Shown: piece by piece, positions 1-8,497 of the stretch | Position numbering within the stretch: the stretch's first letter is position 1 | How the letters are laid out: every line of letters starts with the position of its first letter | From: Sagittula stellata E-37 | Lineage (GTDB): Bacteria; Pseudomonadota; Alphaproteobacteria; Rhodobacterales; Rhodobacteraceae | NCBI RefSeq assembly: GCF_039724765.1 | Contig: NZ_CP155729.1 | Span: 1,993,501 to 2,057,500, forward strand | Direction: 5' to 3' | DNA length: 64,000 nucleotides | Position numbers and translations under genes: made by a program | The notes under the pieces: model-generated | Databases searched by the model: none | Seen by the model: the letters and a program-made list of their open reading frames with translations, nothing else | What the model was told of the DNA's origin: nothing

Positions 1-573
1 TGGATTGCCGTGCTCATCGTGCTGCTGCTGGTCGGCGGCACCGCGTGGCGCGAATACCAGATTTCGAGCCGGGAAACGGCGGCGCAGGCGTTCGGCGACA
101 GCGTGCTCGACGCCATGGATGTCAACGACGCAGCCGCGAAGGCGGCGGCGCTGGAAGATCTGTCGTCGGACACACCGTCGGCTCGTGCGGTTCTGGAGAT
201 GCTGACCGCCGATGCGGAGCAGTCCAGCGGCGAGACGCCGGCGGCGGTCGCACGGCTGCAAGGCGTGGCTGCGGACACCGCGGTGCCGAACATCTACCGG
301 CAGATCGCCAGCTACAAGGCGATGATGCTGGGCTTCGACGTGCTGCCGGTGGAGGAGCGTCGCGCAGGTCTGGAGGCGCTGGCGGTGCCCGGACAGCCGC
401 TGCGGCTGCTCGCGGAGGAGCAACTGGCGCTGGTCGAGATCGAGGTAGGTGAGCGGGAAGCCGCCCTCACGCGGCTTCAGGCGATGCTGGACGATTCCGA
501 GATCACCGCGGGCTTGCGTCGCAGGGCAAGTCAGTTGATTGTGGCTCTGGGCGGCGAGATGCCGGAGAGCTGA
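1..573 (+). CDS. YfgM-like membrane-anchored tetratricopeptide protein (5' end missing)
   Basis: The reading frame is open from the first base, so the start lies outside the window. The visible 190 residues begin in a membrane helix (IAVLIVLLLVGG) followed by an alanine-rich helical domain with repeated helix pairs, as in the YfgM/SecYEG-ancillary TPR family. Such proteins are inner-membrane anchored with a periplasmic helical domain and work beside the SecYEG translocon and periplasmic chaperones. The neighbours bamB and der repeat the familiar yfgM-bamB-der order, which supports the call. The frame ends in TGA, about 120 bp before bamB, so the three are probably co-transcribed. Family assignment is good; detailed function is inferred from family and synteny. 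Confidence 0.75.
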   Translation, partial: WIAVLIVLLLVGGTAWREYQISSRETAAQAFGDSVLDAMDVNDAAAKAAALEDLSSDTPSARAVLEMLTADAEQSSGETPAAVARLQGVAADTAVPNIYRQIASYKAMMLGFDVLPVEERRAGLEALAVPGQPLRLLAEEQLALVEIEVGEREAALTRLQAMLDDSEITAGLRRRASQLIVALGGEMPES

Positions 574-691
574 TGCGCCCGCGCCGCCGGATCGGACCGA
601 TACGGCGGCGGACTTGGGACGGGAAGACAGGCCCGGGGCCGTGGCACTTCGAAGGCCACGCGGGTCCGGCGGGCAGAATGAGGACGAGACG

Positions 692-2017
692 ATGCGGCGC
701 AAGGCTATTCTTCTGACCACGCTGGGTGTGCTGGCTTTGGCTGGCTGCGAGGAGAAGGATCCGGTGCTGACCGGTGAACGCCTCAACGTCCGCGACGTTC
801 TGGAAACGCGCGCTCCGGCGGAGGGCGAAGCCCAGACGGTGAGCCGCGCGTTCTCGGCCCCGCAGATGGTCAACAACGCCAACTGGACGCAAAGCGCGGT
901 CTCACCCTCGGTGCGCACCACGAACGCCGCGCTGTCGAGCGCGCCGCAGCCGTTGTTCTCGGCGCCGATCGGAGCCGGTGACAGCCGCCGCCTGCGGCTG
1001 GACGCGGAGCCGGTGGTGGCCGATGGACGTATCTTCACGATGGATGCGCGCAGCGTGGTCAAGGCCACCGGCCTGAACGGCGAGGCGCTGTGGTCCACCG
1101 ACCTGACCCCTCCGCGCGAGAAGACCTCGCTTGGCGAGGGCGGCGGTCTGGCCGTGGGCGGTGGCCGCCTGTACGTGACGTCTGCCTACGGTGAGCTGGT
1201 TGCGCTGGACCCGGCGACGGGCGCGAAGCTCTGGACGCAGGAGTTCGGCAACACCTCGACGGGCGCCCCGAGCTACGCCGACGGGCTGGTCTACGCGGTT
1301 TCCGGCGACACCACCGGCTGGGCGGTGGAGGCGGCGGACGGCAAAGTCCGCTGGCAGCTAGACGGGCAGGGCGACGTGGGCAACGTTGCGGGCGGTCCGG
1401 CCCCCGCCATCGGCGACCAGCATGTGATCTTCTCTTACGGATCGGGCACGGTGCAGGGCGCGTTCCGGCAAGGGGGCCTGCGGCTCTGGAGTTCCGAGCT
1501 GCTGGGGCGGCGACCGGGCGTGACTCTTGCGGGCTTCGATGACGTGACCGGCGATCCGGTGATCTCGGGCGACACGGTCTTTGCGGGCAACCATTCGGGC
1601 CGCGTGGCGGCGATGTCGGTCTACACCGGCGAGCGGATCTGGGAAGCGCCCTATGGCGCGGAGGGTCCGATGTGGCCAGCCGGGGATTCGGTGTTCTTCG
1701 TGTCGGACCTGAACCAGCTTGTCCGTCTGGACGCGGCGACGGGGCAGGAAATCTGGACGGCGGATCTGCCGGGCTACGTGCAGCGCCGCAAGCCGAACAA
1801 GCGGCGCGACAGCGCCTATGCGAACATGGGGCCGATCATGGCGGGCGGACGGCTGATCGTGGCCGGGTCGGACGGGCAGTTGCGGGCGTTCAACCCTGCG
1901 GATGGCACGCTGGTCCAGACCATCGACGTGCCGGGCGGTGCGACGACGCGGCCCGTGGTGGCCGGCGGCACACTCTATGTCGTCTCGAAGAAGGGCGTGC
2001 TGCACGCCTACCGCTGA
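692..2017 (+). CDS. bamB: Outer membrane assembly lipoprotein BamB-like (PQQ-type beta-propeller)
   Basis: A 441-residue protein starting MRRKAILLTT with a lipoprotein signal peptide; the lipobox L-A-G-C places the lipidated Cys at residue 19. The mature part contains repeated Trp-centred propeller motifs (LWSTDL, KLWTQEF, RLWSSEL, RIWEAPY, EIWTADL), as in eight-bladed PQQ-like propellers. BamB is a peripheral lipoprotein of the BAM complex that folds outer-membrane beta-barrels. The open frame extends further upstream, but the ATG at 692 is chosen because it is directly followed by the signal peptide. It lies between a YfgM-like gene and der, the usual arrangement. Confidence 0.9.
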   Translation: MRRKAILLTTLGVLALAGCEEKDPVLTGERLNVRDVLETRAPAEGEAQTVSRAFSAPQMVNNANWTQSAVSPSVRTTNAALSSAPQPLFSAPIGAGDSRRLRLDAEPVVADGRIFTMDARSVVKATGLNGEALWSTDLTPPREKTSLGEGGGLAVGGGRLYVTSAYGELVALDPATGAKLWTQEFGNTSTGAPSYADGLVYAVSGDTTGWAVEAADGKVRWQLDGQGDVGNVAGGPAPAIGDQHVIFSYGSGTVQGAFRQGGLRLWSSELLGRRPGVTLAGFDDVTGDPVISGDTVFAGNHSGRVAAMSVYTGERIWEAPYGAEGPMWPAGDSVFFVSDLNQLVRLDAATGQEIWTADLPGYVQRRKPNKRRDSAYANMGPIMAGGRLIVAGSDGQLRAFNPADGTLVQTIDVPGGATTRPVVAGGTLYVVSKKGVLHAYR

Positions 2018-2157
2018 TGTCCCGGGGCCTGCTTCGGGGGTGATTCCGAAGAGGCCTGCCGGGGGCAGCCGATCTGTGCCGGACGGTGCGGTCCGCGGGG
2101 CCTTTCGCGCGTGCGGAAAATGCGTTACATGCGCGATCTGATCCGCGGAGCCGTTCC

Positions 2158-3624
2158 ATGTCCTTCTCTCTCGCCATCGTCGGGCGCCCCAATGTGGGCA
2201 AGTCGACACTGTTCAACCGTCTCGTCGGCAAAAGGCTGGCGCTGGTCGACGACCAGCCCGGCGTGACCCGCGACCTGCGGGAGGGCGAGGCGAAGCTGGG
2301 CGACCTGCGGTTCACCGTGATCGACACGGCGGGACTTGAGAACGCCAACGACGATTCTCTTCCCGCGCGGATGCGGCGCCTGACGGAGAGGGCGGTGGAC
2401 ATGGCGGACGTCTGCCTGTTCCTCATCGACGCACGAGCGGGGCTGCTGCCCGACGACCATGTCTTTGCCGAGATCCTGCGCAAGCGCGCCAAACACGTGA
2501 TCATTGCCGCCAACAAGGCCGAAGGCTCTGCGGCCGACGCCGGTGTCTTCGAGGCTTTCGAACTGGGTCTGGGCGAACCGTTGCGCCTGTCGGCCGAGCA
2601 TGGCGAGGGGATGCCGGATCTCTACTCGGTCCTCCTTCCGCTGGCGGAGGGGTTCGACGCGGCGCGCGCGGGCGACACGCCAGAGACGGATGTCGCCGTC
2701 TCCGACGAGGATGAGGACGACGACAGCGTGCCGATGCCGACGCTGGCGCGGCCGCTGCAGATCGCAGTGGTGGGCCGCCCGAACGCGGGCAAGTCGACGC
2801 TTATCAACCATATCATCGGCGAGGACCGTCTGCTGACCGGGCCTGAGGCGGGGATCACGCGCGACGCGATCTCTCTGACCCACGAATGGGGCGGTGTGCC
2901 GATGCGGATCTTCGACACCGCGGGCATGCGCCGCCGGTCGAAAGTTCAGGAAAAGCTGGAGAAGCTGTCGGTCTCGGACGGCATCCGGGCGGTCAAATTC
3001 GCCGAGGTGGTCGTGGTGCTGCTGGACGCGGCCATTCCTTTCGAGACACAGGACCTCAAGATCGCCGACCTGGCCGAACGCGAAGGGCGCGCCGTGGTGG
3101 TGGCGGTCAACAAGTGGGACATCGAGGGCGAGAAGCAGGAAAAGCTGAAGTGGCTGCGCGAGCAGTTCGAGCATGTCCTGCCGCAGCTGCGCGGTGCGCC
3201 GTTGGTGACGGTTTCGGCCCGGACCGGCAAGGGGCTGGACAAGCTGCAGGAGGCGGTGATGAAGGCCTACACGGTCTGGAACCGCCGCGTGTCCACAGGG
3301 CAGCTCAACCGCTGGTTGGAGGCCATGATCGCGCGCCATCCGCCCCCGGCACCGCAGGGCCGCCGGATCAAGCTGCGCTACATGACGCAGGCGAAGACGC
3401 GGCCGCCGGGTTTCGTGGTGATGTGCTCGCATCCTGACAAGCTGCCGGAAAGCTATTCGCGCTATCTGGTCAACGGGCTGCGGGAGGACTTCGACATGCC
3501 CGGCACGCCCATCCGCCTGCATATGCGGGGGCAGGGCGACAAGAACCCCTACAAGGGGCGCCGGACGAAGAACGCAGGCGCGCTCAAGAAGCACCTGGGG
3601 TCGCTCCAGAAGAAAAAGGACTGA
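2158..3624 (+). CDS. der: Ribosome-associated GTPase Der (EngA)
   Basis: This 488-residue protein carries two tandem GTPase domains: the first P-loop GRPNVGKST at residues 9-17 and the second GRPNAGKST near 206-214. Each is followed by a DTAG Walker B motif (DTAGLEN, DTAGMRR) and an NKxD-type motif (NKAE; NKWD). A KH-like C-terminal domain ends in a basic tail. Der is an essential 50S ribosome assembly factor, and the double-GTPase layout is unique to it. The ATG at 2158 precedes the first P-loop by eight residues. The fourth G motif of domain 1 reads NKAE rather than NKxD, a modest deviation. A GC-rich inverted repeat follows the stop. Confidence 0.97.
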   Translation: MSFSLAIVGRPNVGKSTLFNRLVGKRLALVDDQPGVTRDLREGEAKLGDLRFTVIDTAGLENANDDSLPARMRRLTERAVDMADVCLFLIDARAGLLPDDHVFAEILRKRAKHVIIAANKAEGSAADAGVFEAFELGLGEPLRLSAEHGEGMPDLYSVLLPLAEGFDAARAGDTPETDVAVSDEDEDDDSVPMPTLARPLQIAVVGRPNAGKSTLINHIIGEDRLLTGPEAGITRDAISLTHEWGGVPMRIFDTAGMRRRSKVQEKLEKLSVSDGIRAVKFAEVVVVLLDAAIPFETQDLKIADLAEREGRAVVVAVNKWDIEGEKQEKLKWLREQFEHVLPQLRGAPLVTVSARTGKGLDKLQEAVMKAYTVWNRRVSTGQLNRWLEAMIARHPPPAPQGRRIKLRYMTQAKTRPPGFVVMCSHPDKLPESYSRYLVNGLREDFDMPGTPIRLHMRGQGDKNPYKGRRTKNAGALKKHLGSLQKKKD

Positions 3625-3633
3625 TCCGGATGA

Positions 3634-3656
3634 ATGGGCGCCCGTTGGGCGCCCAT
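3634..3656 (+). terminator. Inverted repeat after der, possible terminator
   Basis: ATGGGCGCCC at 3634-3643 and GGGCGCCCAT at 3647-3656 form a perfect 10-bp stem with a 3-base loop, ten bases after the der stop. The following bases (GCTGTTTGCC) lack a good U-tract, so efficiency is uncertain. Confidence 0.45.
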
Positions 3657-3783
3657 GCTGTTTGCCTCGCCGCGCGCCTCCGGCGCGCGGTTCGGAGGCG
3701 CCTGCGGCGCGGCGGGGACTGAGGATTGGCGCAGGCAGGGGGGACCGGCGTGCCGGAGAGGCCTGCGTTTCCCGGACGTCGTC

Positions 3784-4122
3784 TCAGTCGGTGGGTTCGG
3801 CCCGCTCCAGCGCCGTGCCGTCGTTCCAGGTGCCGTGCAGTTCGCCGTCCTCCATGACCACGTAGACCGCCGGAAATGGGTCGCCATACGAGATGGTGAG
3901 GACGCGGCCCTCAAGCGTGCCGGTGCCCTTGTAGCTGGCATCTTTCGTGGTCCACGCGGCCGCATAGCCGCTGCCTTCGGGTGTCAGGACCAACGCGCCG
4001 GCATAGGCGGATCCGTCGGGGTTCAGGCCCTCCACCCGGTATGTACCGGCGATGTCGCCGGACTGGGCAAGGAGGGGCGACGCCGCGAAGGCAAGGGCGG
4101 CAAAGGTGGAAAAGTGGCGCAT
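3784..4122 (-). CDS. Small secreted protein of unknown function
   Basis: Encodes 112 residues beginning MRHFSTFAALAFAASPLLAQ, a clear signal peptide cleaved near residue 19-20. The mature part of about 90 residues looks like a small beta-rich domain (GTYRVEGLNPDGSAYAG, GTGTLEGRVLTISYG, GELHGTWNDGTALE), resembling lipocalin-like or avidin-like strand patterns, with no cysteines. It is likely periplasmic. It lies on the same strand as tspO-like and serS but about 130 bp beyond, so it may have its own promoter. I do not recognise the family, so no function is assigned. Confidence 0.7.
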   Translation of the reverse strand: MRHFSTFAALAFAASPLLAQSGDIAGTYRVEGLNPDGSAYAGALVLTPEGSGYAAAWTTKDASYKGTGTLEGRVLTISYGDPFPAVYVVMEDGELHGTWNDGTALERAEPTD

Positions 4123-4254
4123 CGGAAAGGCTTTCTCTGGAACAATCGGCGAGAGACTAGGCCGATTCCCTGAAAATGCGAACGATTTTGGGACAGGCAG
4201 GATACCAGCAAGATATGGGCAAGATACGGGCAGGCACCCGGCCCGCCCGTCAGG

Positions 4255-4959
4255 TCATTCCGTATCGGTGGCGCGCAGAGACAAGATCGCGACGATGCCC
4301 AGAAGGGCCAGACCCGCGACAGCCGCGTTGAACGGCTGGGAGTTCTGGAAGATGACACCGATCAGCGCCCAGATCACCGTTATGCCGTATTCCGGCGCCC
4401 GGTGCAGGCGGAACTGGACAATGAGGGACACCGCCAGCGCCAGCGTGAGCGAGATGAGGGCGGAGATCGTCGGCGAAAACACGTCGTAACCGCCCAGGAC
4501 CACGCCGAGTGCCACGAAGGCGGCGGCGGTCAGCCAGCCGGAATAGATCGCCACCGGCGCCTGTTGCAGCCAGCGGTCCGTGTCCCCGACGCGGAAGAGG
4601 GCGCGCAGGGCCGCCGCCAGCATCAGGAAGATGAGAACGGTCGATGCCAGCGGCGAGACGCTGGCCACGGGCAGCCACGTCGACCCGAGCGCGAGGCTGA
4701 GCGACAGCCAGGGGCGCATCGGCCCCCAGTCCTCGTCGTCGGAGCGGCGGATCGCGCCGAAGATCGCAGCGACCAGCAACCAGACGTAGATCAGCCCCCA
4801 GATCGAGAAGGCGTAACCGGACGGCTGGACCGGCGGCTCCTCGATGATCTTCGGAAACTGGTCGGCGGTGAAACCGTTGAAGTCGGGCACGACGAAGTAG
4901 GAGGCGATGAACGCCAGCGTCGCAAGCAGACAGGCCCAAGCCCAGAGACGTTGCATCAT
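4255..4959 (-). CDS. TspO/MBR-related multi-spanning membrane protein
   Basis: Starting at the ATG at 4959 this is 234 residues with about six hydrophobic helices. The segment PSGYAFSIWGLIYVWLL, with aromatic residues and Gly-rich turns, resembles the tryptophan-rich TspO/MBR superfamily, although the protein is longer than typical 150-170-residue TspO. Members bind tetrapyrroles or act as sensors; the longer bacterial relatives are mostly uncharacterised. A TTG at 4977 would add six residues; ATG-ATG at 4959/4956 preceded by a G-rich stretch is preferred. It begins 15 bases after the serS stop, so it is probably co-transcribed with serS. Substrate unknown. Confidence 0.7.
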   Translation of the reverse strand: MMQRLWAWACLLATLAFIASYFVVPDFNGFTADQFPKIIEEPPVQPSGYAFSIWGLIYVWLLVAAIFGAIRRSDDEDWGPMRPWLSLSLALGSTWLPVASVSPLASTVLIFLMLAAALRALFRVGDTDRWLQQAPVAIYSGWLTAAAFVALGVVLGGYDVFSPTISALISLTLALAVSLIVQFRLHRAPEYGITVIWALIGVIFQNSQPFNAAVAGLALLGIVAILSLRATDTE

Positions 4960-4973
4960 GGCGCCCCCCGGTC

Positions 4974-6266
4974 TCAAACTAAGTTACCGGACGCGTCGAG
5001 GCGAGTCTTGCCACGCAGCCACGGATGCAGCGCCTCGGGGAGGTCGACGGAGCCGTCCGCCTGCTGGCCGTTCTCCAGCACCGCGATCAGCGCCCGGCCC
5101 ACGGCAAGTCCCGATCCGTTCAGCGTGTGCAGGAAGCCGGGCTTGCCGCCCTCTGTCGGCTTGTAGCGGGCGTTCATCCGCCGCGCCTGAAAATCGCCGC
5201 AGGTGGAGACGGAGCTGATCTCGCGGTAGGTGTTCTGGCCGGGCAGCCAGACCTCGATGTCGTGGGTCTTCTGCGCGCCGAAGCCAATGTCGCCGGTGCA
5301 GAGCACGACGGTACGGTAGGGCAGGCCCAGCTTTTCCAGGATGGCCTCCGCGCAACGGGTCATGCGCTCGTGCTCTTCCAGCGATTTGTCCGGATGGCAG
5401 ACAGTCACCATCTCCACCTTCTCGAACTGGTGCTGGCGGAGCATGCCGGAGGTGTCGCGGCCCGCGCTGCCGGCCTCAGATCGGAAACACTGCGAATGGG
5501 CGGCATACCGGCGGGGCAGGTAGCCCTCGTCCACGGTCAGCCCGTTGACGATGTTGGTCAGCGTCACCTCCGACGTGGGGATCAGCCACCAGCCGTTGGT
5601 GGTTTCGTAGCTGTCTTCGCCGAACTTCGGAAGCTGGCCCGTTCCGTACATCATCTCGGGGCGTACAAGGACCGGTGTCCAGGTCTCGGCCAGGTCGTGT
5701 TCCTCGACATGGGTGTCGAGCATGAACTGGGCAAGCGCGCGGTGGATGCGGGCGACGCCGCCCGACAGCAGCACGAAGCGCGAGCCGGAGAGCTTGGCGG
5801 CGGTTTCGAAATCCATGCCGGGCTTCACGCCTTCGAGTTCGTAGTGCTCCTTCGGAGTGAAGTCGAAGCTGCGCGGCTCGCCCCAGCGGCGGATTTCCAC
5901 GTTGTCGTTTTCGTCGGCACCGTCGGGCACGTCGGCCAGCGGCAGGTTCGGCAGGCCCATCAGCAGGTCGGTCAACTGCGTGTCCAGAACCTTGGCCTTC
6001 TCCTGCATCTCGGCGACCTCGGCCTTCTTTTCGGCCACGAGGGCGCGGAGGCGTTCGAACTCTGCCTCGTCGCCCGATGCCTTGGCCTTGCCCACCTCCT
6101 TCGACGCCCGGTTCTGGTCCGCCTGCGCGGTCTCCGCCGCGAGGATCGCGGCGCGGCGCTCGGCGTCGAGGGCGAGAACGGCGGACGACATCGGCTCTGC
6201 CCCGCGGCGGCCAAGGGCCGCGTCCAGAGTTTCCGGGTTCTCTCGGATGGCGCGGATGTCGTGCAT
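4974..6266 (-). CDS. serS: Serine--tRNA ligase
   Basis: A class II aminoacyl-tRNA synthetase of 430 residues beginning [19 protein letters not shown]. Residues about 30-105 form the long antiparallel coiled coil that holds the tRNA-Ser extra arm. The catalytic domain shows motif 2 ([20 protein letters not shown]) and a motif 3 region ending [13 protein letters not shown]. It charges tRNA-Ser (and tRNA-Sec) in the cytoplasm. The open frame runs further upstream, but ATG at 6266 has a GGAG ribosome-binding site and begins at the conserved N terminus. It is followed closely by the TspO-like gene. Confidence 0.97.
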   Translation of the reverse strand: MHDIRAIRENPETLDAALGRRGAEPMSSAVLALDAERRAAILAAETAQADQNRASKEVGKAKASGDEAEFERLRALVAEKKAEVAEMQEKAKVLDTQLTDLLMGLPNLPLADVPDGADENDNVEIRRWGEPRSFDFTPKEHYELEGVKPGMDFETAAKLSGSRFVLLSGGVARIHRALAQFMLDTHVEEHDLAETWTPVLVRPEMMYGTGQLPKFGEDSYETTNGWWLIPTSEVTLTNIVNGLTVDEGYLPRRYAAHSQCFRSEAGSAGRDTSGMLRQHQFEKVEMVTVCHPDKSLEEHERMTRCAEAILEKLGLPYRTVVLCTGDIGFGAQKTHDIEVWLPGQNTYREISSVSTCGDFQARRMNARYKPTEGGKPGFLHTLNGSGLAVGRALIAVLENGQQADGSVDLPEALHPWLRGKTRLDASGNLV

Positions 6267-6494
6267 TTGGGTCTCCACGGAAGAATGCGTTCGAGTCGCA
6301 GCGCTTATGCCCGAAGTTTCGAAGGGAGTGTAGGGGCCAGCCTGACGCGGGTCCATCTGGCGCTGGATCGCCATTGTTCAATGCTTGCGGATAGTCCTTT
6401 GCCGTTTAACGGGATTTTTCCGTTTGAGGGTGATGATGCCGGAAACCACGGGACAGAGGCGCCCGGGATCGAGGAGCAATCACGGAGCAATCGC

Positions 6495-7247
6495 ATGGGG
6501 TTCGGCCTGATGGCGGTCGTCGGCGCAATGGTGCTGATGGCCCTGCAAGGAGTGATGGAAGACGTCCCGGAACCGGGCGAGGACGTCATTCGCGAAGACG
6601 ATACCGTGGTCGGCAGCGACGACGACGACATCATCATGGGAAACGGCGCTTCCGAACTGCTGTTGCCCGACGACGGCAACGATCTGGTGCGCGGCGGGGG
6701 CGGGAACGACACGATCTCGGACCTGCGCTGGGACGAGGACGCGGTGATGACCGACGCGGGCGCGGTCAATCCGAACTGGAGCGACGACACGCTGTTCGGC
6801 GGCACGGGCGACGACATCATCACCGCGACCGGCGGGCAGGACGACGTGAACGGCGGGGCGGGGGACGACCGGATCAACACTATCGACCTGCACCCCGATC
6901 AGCCCCATGCGCCCGACCGTCTGTTCGGCGCCGCCGGCGACGACTGGCTGGTGGGCGACGACGGCGACACGATGATCGGCGGGGCGGGGACGGACTTCTT
7001 CTCCAACCTCATCGACGAGCCGGAGGATCAGCCGGTGATGATCCGCGACTGGCAGCGGGGCGAGCAGGTGGAACTGCTGCTTTATCACCCGTCCCTGATC
7101 CCGGCGGACGGCAGCGCACCGGTGGCGGACCTGCGCGACAGCGACGAGGGCGCGGTCCTGTCGGTCAACGGCCACGACGCGGCGGTCTTTGCCGATGCGC
7201 TTGCACGGGACCTGAACGGGCATGTGCGCGTGGTCAGTCGCGTCTGA
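6495..7247 (+). CDS. Short RTX (haemolysin-type) calcium-binding protein
   Basis: The 250-residue protein starts at ATG 6495, seven bases after GGAG; an in-frame ATG at 6381 is an alternative. Residues 1-22 are hydrophobic (MGFGLMAVVGAMVLMALQGV). Residues about 40-175 contain RTX-like nonapeptide motifs of the GGxGxDxxx type (GGGGNDTIS, GGTGDDIIT, GGAGDDRIN), which bind calcium in parallel beta rolls. The C-terminal 75 residues form another small domain, in the place where type I secreted proteins carry their secretion signal. It diverges from serS and is followed by a terminator. No secretion genes are adjacent. Role unknown; probably exported or surface-exposed. Confidence 0.75.
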   Translation: MGFGLMAVVGAMVLMALQGVMEDVPEPGEDVIREDDTVVGSDDDDIIMGNGASELLLPDDGNDLVRGGGGNDTISDLRWDEDAVMTDAGAVNPNWSDDTLFGGTGDDIITATGGQDDVNGGAGDDRINTIDLHPDQPHAPDRLFGAAGDDWLVGDDGDTMIGGAGTDFFSNLIDEPEDQPVMIRDWQRGEQVELLLYHPSLIPADGSAPVADLRDSDEGAVLSVNGHDAAVFADALARDLNGHVRVVSRV

Positions 7248-7272
7248 GGCAGACGGATGAGCCAAAGGACAG

Positions 7273-7306
7273 AAACCGGCTGGGCCACGGGTGCCCGGCC
7301 GGTTTT
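7273..7306 (+). terminator. Rho-independent terminator of the RTX gene
   Basis: AAACCGGC at 7273-7280 pairs with GCCGGTTT at 7298-7305 around an inner GGGC/GCCC stem, followed by T and CCTTT. It lies 26 bases after the RTX stop. Confidence 0.7.
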
Positions 7307-7412
7307 CCTTTGGGCAGAGCTTGCGCAGGGTGAGCGGCAACCCCACCGGTTGCCCTGACGGCCCCGGCCAACTGGCGTCCCGCCCACAGCGAACACCGCC
7401 CTCCCGGCGCGG

Positions 7413-8054
7413 TCAGCGTCGTGCAAGCTGACCGAGAAGCCAGGCGTCCACCGGAACGACGATGGCCTCTTCCTCGACCACTGCGGCGATGACGGCGACG
7501 AGCCGTCGGCTGCGCCCTTCGCCGAGTAAGACCGGCCCGCCGGACTGGCCCGGCTCCACCCGGCAACGGATGCGCCAGAGCGGGCCTTTCTCCTCACCGT
7601 AACACAATGGCGTGATCGTGAGCTGGTGCGGTGCCGAACGGCGGTATCCCATCAGGGTCAGCGGCCCCGGTGGCACGCCAAGCCCCACGGGCAGCGGGCT
7701 TGGGTCCAGCGCCAAATCGAGCGTCACCAGCGCGATGTCATGCGCGATGTCGAAGCGGCCTTCGCTGTAGGCTTTCGGATGCACGGTCACGGCCTTGATT
7801 CGCGCGGCACCCGTGTGGTGCTTTCCGTCCCAGCCCGCGACGAAGGTCATGTCCCCGACCCGCTTGAGATATCCGTCGGTGGGCGTTGTGACGCAATGGG
7901 CGGCGGTCAGCGCAACATCGGGGGCCACGAGCGTCGCGGTACACATCTCGCGGTGACGGTAGCCGGCAAGGTTCAGGCGACCGACCGCATTCTCGGCAAG
8001 GGCCGTGGCAGGTGGCAGGGCGGCGGCGACAGTCAGGAGCAAAACCCGTAACAT
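7413..8054 (-). CDS. Trypsin-like serine protease, secreted
   Basis: Encodes 213 residues with a signal peptide (MLRVLLLTVAAALPPATALA). The chymotrypsin-fold catalytic triad is visible: His53 in TAAHC, Asp106 in HDIALV and Ser171 in GQSGGP. Cys54 lies beside the histidine, as usual. It should be an active periplasmic or secreted serine endopeptidase of family S1. It is short for the family and has no extra domains such as PDZ. ATG at 8054 is chosen because the signal peptide starts there. It is transcribed away from yajC. Natural substrate unknown. Confidence 0.88.
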   Translation of the reverse strand: MLRVLLLTVAAALPPATALAENAVGRLNLAGYRHREMCTATLVAPDVALTAAHCVTTPTDGYLKRVGDMTFVAGWDGKHHTGAARIKAVTVHPKAYSEGRFDIAHDIALVTLDLALDPSPLPVGLGVPPGPLTLMGYRRSAPHQLTITPLCYGEEKGPLWRIRCRVEPGQSGGPVLLGEGRSRRLVAVIAAVVEEEAIVVPVDAWLLGQLARR

Positions 8055-8202
8055 GGCCGCAGCATAGCGCGTGACGGGCCTGCGCGACCATCTGCCAGCC
8101 TGCCGCGCACCTTGCATCCGGGCGCAGGTCCGCATAGGTAACGCCCAATTTCGCGGGGGATGCCCCGCCGATCCGACACAGAGATCCAGCAGGGAGCATC
8201 CA

Positions 8203-8490
8203 ATGGACCAGAACGCCCTTTCCTCTTTCGTGATGATGGGTTTGATCTTCGCGATCATGTATTTCCTCCTCATCCGTCCGCAGCAGAAGAAGGTGAAGGA
8301 GCACAAGGCGATGATCGAGGCGGTCCGCCGCAACGACATCATCGTCACCCAGGGCGGGATCATCGCCAAGGTCGTCAAGGTGAAGGACGATGCCGAGCTC
8401 GAAGTGGAAATCGCCGATGGCGTGAAGGTGCGGATCATGCGGTCCACCATCGCGGCGGTGAAATCCAAGACCGAACCCGCAGAGGCCTGA
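8203..8490 (+). CDS. yajC: Sec translocon accessory protein YajC
   Basis: A 95-residue single-pass membrane protein: one helix (residues about 8-25, FVMMGLIFAIMYFLLIRP) followed by the conserved RPQQKKVKEHKAM motif and a small beta-rich cytoplasmic domain (VTQGGIIAKVVKV). YajC associates with SecDF at the SecYEG channel. The start has an AGGGAG ribosome-binding site. It is immediately followed by secD and secF, the canonical operon order. Confidence 0.95.
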   Translation: MDQNALSSFVMMGLIFAIMYFLLIRPQQKKVKEHKAMIEAVRRNDIIVTQGGIIAKVVKVKDDAELEVEIADGVKVRIMRSTIAAVKSKTEPAEA

Positions 8491-8497
8491 GACCCAC

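Noticed and set aside
5025..7247. A 740-codon plus-strand open frame
   Set aside because: Its first two-thirds is antisense to serS, with reversed-complement composition; only the last 250 codons (from 6495) carry RTX motifs and a ribosome-binding site.
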